From the NCBI RefSeq assembly GCF_014203715.1, contig NZ_JACHJP010000002.1, positions 682,001 to 746,000 on the forward strand: a DNA stretch of 64,000 bases. The letters run 5' to 3'. Origin of the DNA: Streptosporangium saharense (GTDB lineage Bacteria; Actinomycetota; Actinomycetes; Streptosporangiales; Streptosporangiaceae). Position numbers and translations under genes: made by a program. This document shows positions 58,199-64,000 of the stretch, in pieces. Numbering within the stretch: the stretch's first letter is position 1; every line of letters begins with the position of its first letter. Below the pieces are notes generated by a model. That model was not told where the DNA came from, ran no database searches, and saw only the letters and a list, made by a program, of their open reading frames with translations.

Positions 58199-58876
58199 TC
58201 AGGGCAACGGCTCTGCGGCCGCCGCGGTCCAGTACTGGCCGATGCTCTCCTCCATCAAACGGGCGGCGAACACGGCGTCATCGGCGCTCTCGCCGCGTCG
58301 CAGGCCGTACTCGGCCACCGCCAGTGCCTGCCGTTCGAGTTCGTCGGACTGTCCGCCGCCGTAGTAGACGACGAACTCCTCGGGGACGTCCAGGCCAGTC
58401 TTGGGCAGGCGGGCGAGCATCTCGTCGCTGTCGGGGAAGTAGCGGACCATGTCCCAGTACAGGGCGAGCGCGGCGTCGGCCTGGGTGCCGAGGAGGCCGA
58501 GCCAGCCCCACGTCCCGGCCACCTGGTAGGCGGCGGGGTCGGCCGGCCAGCGGTGCAGGCGTTCCTCGTCGAGGTCCAGGGCGGCCATCACCCCGCGCAG
58601 CTTGGGCCGGGCGCGGTGGATCAGGCCGAGCATGTTGTCGAAGAACTCGACAGCGAGCGGGTGCGGGTCGCGGACGATCAGCGTGGCGAACGCCGTGATC
58701 TCGGCGGGATGGCACTTGTGGGTCACGCCCACGAGCCGCCTGACGTGGTCCATCGTGAGCGTCCCGGCGTCCATGCGTTCGAGGAACCTGTTGCGCACGG
58801 GCCTGTCGTCCCGCATCCGGCGCAGCCGCCGTACGGCCTCGCCCGCCAGGGGGGTGGGCTCGAAGTCGGTGTACAT
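58199..58876 (-). CDS. TenA/heme-oxygenase-like (iron-containing redox-type) enzyme
   Basis: 225 residues, all helical. Segments HPAEITAFATLIV (about 55-67), VEFFDNMLGLIHRARPKL (about 75-92), WGWLGLLGTQADAALALYWDMVRYFP (about 123-148) and the C-terminal AEYGLRRGESADDAVFAARLMEESIGQYW fit the heme-oxygenase-like fold shared by TenA, PqqC and diiron oxidases (HDO) of natural-product clusters. Which residues bind a metal is not clear by eye. A strong GGGGAG precedes the ATG. It is divergent from the NRPS gene with a 178-bp shared promoter region, so it is probably a tailoring enzyme of that cluster. Confidence 0.65.
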   Translation of the reverse strand: MYTDFEPTPLAGEAVRRLRRMRDDRPVRNRFLERMDAGTLTMDHVRRLVGVTHKCHPAEITAFATLIVRDPHPLAVEFFDNMLGLIHRARPKLRGVMAALDLDEERLHRWPADPAAYQVAGTWGWLGLLGTQADAALALYWDMVRYFPDSDEMLARLPKTGLDVPEEFVVYYGGGQSDELERQALAVAEYGLRRGESADDAVFAARLMEESIGQYWTAAAAEPLP

Positions 58877-59054
58877 GGTGCTCCCCTCGTTGGTGAGTCC
58901 TTTCCTGCCAACCCGGTCTGACGGGGGGCTGATCGTGCCATGACAGGGCTCTGACGTGCGCGGCGGTCACCGTGTACCCCCGCGGAGGCCCGGGTAGGGG
59001 CGGCGCCCGGCCCGCGAGCGGGCGAGCACCTGAACAGTCGGACGGGAGCATCCA

Positions 59055-62000
59055 GTGACACGACGACCGCAGGAAGGGATCGAGGCGTTTCTGGCCGAGG
59101 TGGGCGGCGACGCCGCTCCGGAACCGGGTGAGACGACCATGGAACGACCCGTCCCCGTTCCATCGGACACGGACCAGGAGCCGACGGTCCTCCTCGTGGC
59201 GGGTTTCGCCGCCCTGCTGTCCCTGTACGGCGCGCACGACGGCGTGCGGCTCGTCCTGAACCGCCCCGGCGACGGCCCGGCCCAGACGGTCGAGGTGCGG
59301 GCCGGGGTGGACGTCCCGTTCTCCCGGTTGTGCCGGAAGGTGTCGGAGTGCCCCACCCTCTCGCCGCCGCCTGACGCTCTCACAGTAAGTCTGGAGGAAC
59401 CAAGCACGGTCCACCTGCGCACGGCCCTGGAGGACGGCCGACTGCGGGCATGGCTGGGCGTGTCCGGCCCGCGTCCGGTCGTGGAACGGGTCGAACAGCT
59501 GACCGGTTACCTGGGCGCGCTGCTGGACACGGTGGTGGCGGCGCCGGACCGGTGGCTGGGTGACCTCGACCTCGTGGCACCCCCGCCCCCGGCGAAACAG
59601 GCGGCGCCCGGCGCGACCGTCCACGATCTCGTCCGGGCGCGGGTGGAGGCGCATCCGGACGCGGTGGCGGTCGTCGGGGACGGCGAGCATGTCACGTACG
59701 GGGAGCTGTGGCGCTCGGCCGTCCGGGTCGCCCACGGCCTGGCCAGGATGGGGGTGCGGCCGGGAGACCCTGTCGCGCTCAGGTTGCCGCCCGCCCCCGG
59801 CACCGTGGAGACCATCCTCGGCACGCTCCTGGCGGGTGCCTGGTACGTCCCGATCGATCCCCGCCATCCCGGCTCGCGGGCCTCGTTCATCCTCCGGGAC
59901 AGCCGCAGCAGGCTCCTGATCGAGGAGATCCCGTCCGCCGTCACACCCGACGGCCCGCTTCCTGAGGTCCCGGCGTCGTCGCCCGCCTACTGCCTGTACA
60001 CCTCGGGCACGACCGGGCAGCCGAAGGGCGTCCTCATCTCCCACGCCAACGTGGTGGCCAGGATCTCGGGCCCCCGTTTCCCCTTCGCCTTCTCGCGGCA
60101 CGACGTGTGGACGCAGACCCACTCCTGCGCCTTCGACATGTCCGTCTGGGAGATCTTCTGCTGCCTGGCCACCGGTGGGCGGCTGGTCGTCGTGCCGGAG
60201 CGGGACGTCCAGAACCCCTGGGCCCTGCGCGAGACGCTCCTGCGTGAGCGCGTCACGGTCCTCACCCAGACGCCGTCGGCCTTCGCCCGGCTCGTCGCCG
60301 TGGAAGACGCCGACCCGGTGCCGCTGCCGGACCTGAGATACGTGCTGTTCGGCGGCGAGCGGCTGGACCCGCCCCGGCTGCGTGACTGGCGCCGACGCCA
60401 TCGGGACGTCCGGCTGGTCAACCTGTACGGGATCACCGAGGCCACCGTCCACGCCACGGTCCACGAGGTGACCGCCGAGGACTGCGAACGGGACGTCAGC
60501 CCGATCGGCCGTCCCCTTCCGGACACCAGCGTGCATCTGGTGGACCCCCGTACGGGACGGCGGCTGGTCCCGGAGGGCGCGACCGGCGAGATGTGGCTCG
60601 GCGGAGCGGGCGTCGCCACGGGCTACCTGCGTCGGCCCGAGCTCGACCGGGAACGGTTCGTGCGGGGAGCGTTCGGCGAGGACGTGCTCCTGCGGACCGG
60701 TGACCTGGCCCGTCTCGGTGCCGACGGCGGCCTGCTCTACCTGCGCCGCGTGGACGACCAGTTCCAGTGGCACGGCTACCGGATCGAACCCGGCGAGATC
60801 GCCGCCCGGCTCCGTGAGCACCCCGGGGTCGGCGACGCGGCCGTGCTGCTGGAGGGCGGCTCCGAGGGCAGGATCGCGGCCTACCTGGTGCTCTCCGGCG
60901 CGCCGCCGACGCCTGACGAGCTGAACACCCACCTGGCCGTACGGCTGCCGCCGTACATGATCCCGCACGTCTACGCCGCCGTGCCCGGCCTGCCCCTGAC
61001 CGTCAACGGCAAGCTCGACGTCCAGGCGCTCGCCGAGACCGCCACCGGCCTGCGTGAGGTGGGCGCGGACGAGGCGCCGGTCTCGGCCACCCAGCGGCAG
61101 ATCCACCTGGCCGACCGTCTGCTGCCCGGTTCCTACCACGAGACCGTCGCCTGGCGCGTGGCCGGGCGGCTGGACGAGGGCGCGCTGCGCCGGGCCGCGG
61201 CCGAGCTGACCGGACGGCACGAGATCCTGCGCACCCGTTTCCGCTCCGGCGAGCACGGGCCGCGCCAGGTCGTCGGCGAGCCCTGGCGGCCGGACGTGGA
61301 CGTATGGGACGTCCGGGCGCGGGAGGTGTCCGAGGGCGACGTCGCGCGGTGGGTGGCCGGGGCTCCCCCTCTGGACCCGGCCACGGGACGGCTGCTGCAC
61401 CTGGCCGTCCTGCGCCCGGCCGCCGGGGACGACGTGCTGGTGCTGCGCCAGCACCACCTGGTCACTGACGGGGGCTCGGTGCGTATCCTCATGCGCGACC
61501 TCGGCCGCTGCTACACGGCAGCGCTGGCGGACGTCACGCCGTCGCCGTGGGAGGGACCGCAGTTCCGCGACGTGGTGGCGGCCGAACTCGCCGGGGACGA
61601 CGAGGCCGCCCTCGCCCGTGCCGAACGGCGTCTCACCGGCGCGCCGAGCACGATCCTCCGGCCGTCCGCACACCCCTGTGAGGAGCCCGTCACCGTCCCG
61701 CTGCCCCCGGTGCGGGGTGAGGACCTGCGCGCCGTGGGACGGCGGTTGCGGGCCACGCCGTTCGCCGTGGTGGCCGGGGCCGTGGCCGCCGCCCTGCACC
61801 GCTGGACCGGGCGCGACGACGTCACCTTCGGTGTGCCCGCCGAGAACCGGGCCGATCCCGCGCTCGCCCAGGCCGTCGGGCCGTGCGTCAACCTGCTGGT
61901 CCTGCGTTCCCGGACCGGGCCCGCCGACACGCCTGACGACCTGGTCACCGTACTGCGAGACCAGCTCGCCGAGGCCGTCGACGACCAGCACGTGCCCTAC

Positions 62001-62576
62001 GAGAGGGTCGTGGCCCGGCTGCGTCCGGCCCAGCGGCTGGACGCGGCGCCGTTCTGCGAGGTCCTGCTCACCTTCGAAGCCGACGAGGCCGACGACACCA
62101 ACGACACCGACGGCCCGGCCGAGCTTGGCGGGTGCCCGTTGACGAGGATGCGTTTCCCGGAGGTCCGGCCGCACGCCGCCCACCCCGTCATGATCACGGT
62201 CAGCGCGACGGCGGGGACGATCACCTGCCGGGGCGGGCTGCTGGACGAAGGTGACGTCGCCCGCCTCGCGCGGCTCGTCGCCGAGGCCCTGGACGACCTC
62301 GCCCACGGCCGGAACGCGTCTCCGGCGCCCGAGGCCCCTCCGGAGAAGCTGGAGGAGTACGTGCTGGGCGTGTGGCGGGAGGTGTTGCGCGAGCCGAGGA
62401 TCGGCGTGGACGACAACTTCTTCGAGGTCGGCGGTGACTCCGGCCTGCTCACCCGCGTCCAGGTGCGGCTGGAGGACGAGTTGGGCACCGAGGTGCCCGT
62501 GACGGTGTTCTTCGCCTGCCCGACCGTGCGTTCCCTCGCCGCCCGCCTGGCCGCGGAAGGAGACGGACATGCCTGA
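59055..62576 (+). CDS. NRPS with unusual order: C-lobe remnant, adenylation, condensation, carrier
   Basis: 1173 residues from a GTG at 59055 (GGGAG 6 bp before). Residues about 45-175 resemble only the C-terminal lobe of a condensation domain (VLLVAGFAALLSLYGAHDG and VERVEQLTGYLGALLDTVV); the HHxxxDG lobe is missing. An adenylation domain (about 190-670) follows with LYTSGTTGQPKG, NLYGITEAT, LLRTGDLARLGADGGLLYLRR and NGKLD. A complete condensation domain (about 680-1085) comes after it, with HHLVTDG at 800-806. The carrier domain ends the protein (Ser1129 in GGDSG). I read the specificity code as DMWTLGLVHK, nearest to the threonine code (DFWNIGMVHK, 6 of 10 identical). There is no carrier between A and C. 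The 3' end overlaps the following PKS gene by 8 bases. Confidence 0.9.
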   Translation: MTRRPQEGIEAFLAEVGGDAAPEPGETTMERPVPVPSDTDQEPTVLLVAGFAALLSLYGAHDGVRLVLNRPGDGPAQTVEVRAGVDVPFSRLCRKVSECPTLSPPPDALTVSLEEPSTVHLRTALEDGRLRAWLGVSGPRPVVERVEQLTGYLGALLDTVVAAPDRWLGDLDLVAPPPPAKQAAPGATVHDLVRARVEAHPDAVAVVGDGEHVTYGELWRSAVRVAHGLARMGVRPGDPVALRLPPAPGTVETILGTLLAGAWYVPIDPRHPGSRASFILRDSRSRLLIEEIPSAVTPDGPLPEVPASSPAYCLYTSGTTGQPKGVLISHANVVARISGPRFPFAFSRHDVWTQTHSCAFDMSVWEIFCCLATGGRLVVVPERDVQNPWALRETLLRERVTVLTQTPSAFARLVAVEDADPVPLPDLRYVLFGGERLDPPRLRDWRRRHRDVRLVNLYGITEATVHATVHEVTAEDCERDVSPIGRPLPDTSVHLVDPRTGRRLVPEGATGEMWLGGAGVATGYLRRPELDRERFVRGAFGEDVLLRTGDLARLGADGGLLYLRRVDDQFQWHGYRIEPGEIAARLREHPGVGDAAVLLEGGSEGRIAAYLVLSGAPPTPDELNTHLAVRLPPYMIPHVYAAVPGLPLTVNGKLDVQALAETATGLREVGADEAPVSATQRQIHLADRLLPGSYHETVAWRVAGRLDEGALRRAAAELTGRHEILRTRFRSGEHGPRQVVGEPWRPDVDVWDVRAREVSEGDVARWVAGAPPLDPATGRLLHLAVLRPAAGDDVLVLRQHHLVTDGGSVRILMRDLGRCYTAALADVTPSPWEGPQFRDVVAAELAGDDEAALARAERRLTGAPSTILRPSAHPCEEPVTVPLPPVRGEDLRAVGRRLRATPFAVVAGAVAAALHRWTGRDDVTFGVPAENRADPALAQAVGPCVNLLVLRSRTGPADTPDDLVTVLRDQLAEAVDDQHVPYERVVARLRPAQRLDAAPFCEVLLTFEADEADDTNDTDGPAELGGCPLTRMRFPEVRPHAAHPVMITVSATAGTITCRGGLLDEGDVARLARLVAEALDDLAHGRNASPAPEAPPEKLEEYVLGVWREVLREPRIGVDDNFFEVGGDSGLLTRVQVRLEDELGTEVPVTVFFACPTVRSLAARLAAEGDGHA

Positions 62577-64000
62577 CCTGATCGCCGTCGTGGGCATGGC
62601 GTGCCGCTTCCCCGGCGCGTCGGACGTACGGGAGTTCTGGCACAACCTGCGCGCCGGAGCCGACATGATCGAGCGCCGCCACACCAACCGCGAGGGGTTC
62701 GTCGCGGCGTACGGCGTCATGCCGGGGGCCGGTCTCTTCGACTGGCGTGCCTTCGGCTACAGCCGGGCGGAGGCCGGGCTCGTGGATCCGCAGCAGCGGG
62801 TCTTCCTGGAGACGGCCGCGCTCGCGCTCGACGACGCCGCCCTCGACCCGGCCCGCTTCGACGGCGCCATCGGCGTCTTCGGCGGCTGCGACCCTCCCCT
62901 GGTCCGGGAGGGCGCTCCGGAGACCGCCTGGGACAAGGACATGTTGGCCACCCGGGTCGCCTACAAGCTCGGCCTGTGCGGGCCCGCGATCACGGTGCAG
63001 TCGGCGTGCTCGACCTCGCTGCTGGCCGTACACCTCGCGTGCCGGAGTCTGCGTGACGGTGAGTGCGATGTGGCACTGGCCGGGGGTGTGCGCATCGGCG
63101 TCCACCCCGAGGGCGGGTACCGGCACGTCGAGGGCGACGTGCTCTCCCCCGACGGCTACTGCCGGCCCTTCGACGCCGGAGCCTGCGGCACCGTACCCGC
63201 CGACGGGGTGGGTGTCGTGGTGCTGCGGCGGCTTGAGGACGCCCTGCGCGAGCGGCACGAGATCGTCGCGGTCGTCCGCGGGTCGGCGGTCAACAACGAC
63301 GGCGCCCGCAAGGTGGGCTTCACCGCCCCGTCCGTGCGGGGGCAACGGGACGTGACGCTACGCGCCCTCGACGCGGCGGGTGTCGATCCGGCCGAGGTGA
63401 CCTACGTCGAGGCCCACGGCACCGGCACCCGGCTCGGTGACCCCGTCGAGGTGGCGGCCCTGACCGAGGCGTTCCGCGCGCGTACCGGGCGGGCGGGGTT
63501 CTGCGGTCTCGGCTCGGTCAAGGGCAACATCGGGCACACGGGCGCGGCCAGCGGGGTCGCGAGCCTCATCAAGACCGCGCTGATGCTCCGGCACGAGGAG
63601 ATCGTCCCGAGCGCGCACTTCGAACGGCCAAACCCCGACCTCGGCCTGGACGGCGGCCCCTTCCACATCGCGACGGAGCGGCGGCCGTGGCCGGGCCCGG
63701 CGCTGGCCGGGGTGAGCTCGCTCGGCATGGGCGGGACCAACGTCCACCTCGTGCTCGCCTCGCCACCGGCCAGAACGGCCGGTACACCCCGTCCCGGGCC
63801 ACGGGTCCTGTGCCTGTCGGCCCACAGCGAGCGTTCCCTGTCCGCCTACCGCGACGACCTCGCCGACCGGCTCGGCGCCGCGGACGCCCCCTCCCTGCTG
63901 GACACCGCCCACACGCTGAGCCTCGGACGCCGCGAGCTGGCCCTGCGGCGAGCGGTGGTGGCGAAGACGCCGGAGGAGGCCGTCCGCGAGCTGGCCAGGG
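62569..64000 (+). CDS. PKS ketosynthase (partial, runs off right edge)
   Basis: At least 477 residues from an ATG at 62569 behind GGAAGGAGAC; the reading frame is open to the window end. A full KS domain is present: AVVGMACRFPGASDVREFW at the start, active-site Cys in QSACSTSLLAVHLA near 147, HGTGT near 285 and the NIGH histidine near 320, then the KS-AT linker (LSAHSERSLSAYRDDLADRL). It follows and overlaps the NRPS carrier gene, so it probably extends the aminoacyl/peptidyl chain with a malonyl-type unit, as in NRPS-PKS hybrids. Whether an AT follows lies outside the window. There is no N-terminal docking helix of the kind seen in the first PKS cluster. Confidence 0.9.
   Translation, partial: MPDLIAVVGMACRFPGASDVREFWHNLRAGADMIERRHTNREGFVAAYGVMPGAGLFDWRAFGYSRAEAGLVDPQQRVFLETAALALDDAALDPARFDGAIGVFGGCDPPLVREGAPETAWDKDMLATRVAYKLGLCGPAITVQSACSTSLLAVHLACRSLRDGECDVALAGGVRIGVHPEGGYRHVEGDVLSPDGYCRPFDAGACGTVPADGVGVVVLRRLEDALRERHEIVAVVRGSAVNNDGARKVGFTAPSVRGQRDVTLRALDAAGVDPAEVTYVEAHGTGTRLGDPVEVAALTEAFRARTGRAGFCGLGSVKGNIGHTGAASGVASLIKTALMLRHEEIVPSAHFERPNPDLGLDGGPFHIATERRPWPGPALAGVSSLGMGGTNVHLVLASPPARTAGTPRPGPRVLCLSAHSERSLSAYRDDLADRLGAADAPSLLDTAHTLSLGRRELALRRAVVAKTPEEAVRELAR

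Noticed and set aside
58278-62720. A 1480-codon minus-strand open frame across the NRPS
   Set aside because: It is the antisense shadow of the NRPS and TenA-like genes in GC-rich DNA: low-complexity Arg/Gly/Pro/His translation and no domain. The plus-strand frame has clear A, C and carrier motifs.
1-64000. CRISPR arrays, insertion sequences, prophage or integrase genes, tRNA/rRNA
   Set aside because: No regularly spaced repeats, no transposase or integrase motifs and no tRNA-like cloverleaf were evident. The only repeats are the intragenic PKS duplications and the short elements listed.
62569-64000. Trans-AT assignment for the second PKS
   Set aside because: The window ends in the KS-AT linker, so the presence or absence of an AT cannot be judged; the linker sequence looks like a normal cis-AT start.

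Overview
The window is very GC-rich, gene-dense DNA with GTG/TTG starts, four-base stop/start overlaps and rare TTA codons. This is typical of a filamentous actinomycete (Actinomycetota). The gene set (modular polyketide synthase, NRPS, secreted RHS toxin, respiratory nitrate reductase) fits a secondary-metabolite-rich genus such as those of Streptosporangiales, but I cannot place it more precisely by reading.

Layout. 1-3.24 kb: a universal stress protein (minus strand, cut by the left edge), a small membrane protein, and a two-gene flavin operon (luciferase-like monooxygenase plus partner FMN reductase) behind a MarR-type palindrome. 3.8-26.2 kb: three collinear type I PKS genes holding a KSQ loading module, four extension modules and a terminal thioesterase. 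26.2-34.7 kb: a short-chain dehydrogenase coupled to the last PKS gene, facing a convergent minus-strand operon (solute-binding protein, two permeases, fused double ATPase, a second and closely similar short-chain dehydrogenase, SnoaL-like protein) with a LysR regulator upstream. 34.9-42.6 kb: housekeeping and surface genes (membrane protein, cysteine-desulfurase-like PLP enzyme, two small unknowns, acyl-CoA synthetase, duplicated secreted protein, DNRLRE-type secreted protein behind a hairpin-rich leader, MarR regulator). 42.9-50.3 kb: narGHJI nitrate reductase plus one unknown gene. 50.6-58.2 kb: an RHS/YD-repeat polymorphic toxin with a HINT domain and a C-terminal deaminase-like tip, followed by immunity-type genes including a SUFU-domain protein, in DNA of visibly lower GC. 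58.2-64.0 kb: the left end of a second biosynthetic cluster, with a TenA/heme-oxygenase-like enzyme divergent from an NRPS of unusual domain order that overlaps a PKS ketosynthase gene running off the right edge.

How the main parts work together. Reading the PKS in gene order gives a propionyl starter (decarboxylated methylmalonyl), then malonyl/KR, malonyl/DH-KR, methylmalonyl with no reduction, and malonyl/DH-KR. This predicts 9-hydroxy-4-methyl-5-oxoundeca-2,6-dienoyl thioester (12 carbons). Thioesterase release could give a 10-membered macrolactone or, through the C5 enol, a 2-pyranone; both would be C12H16O3. The two paralogous dehydrogenases and the SnoaL-like protein are the obvious tailoring candidates, and an oligopeptide-type ABC importer is tied to one of them by a stop/start overlap. 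The most unusual elements are this small PKS with its dehydrogenase pair, the half-C/A/C/PCP NRPS, and the RHS toxin locus.
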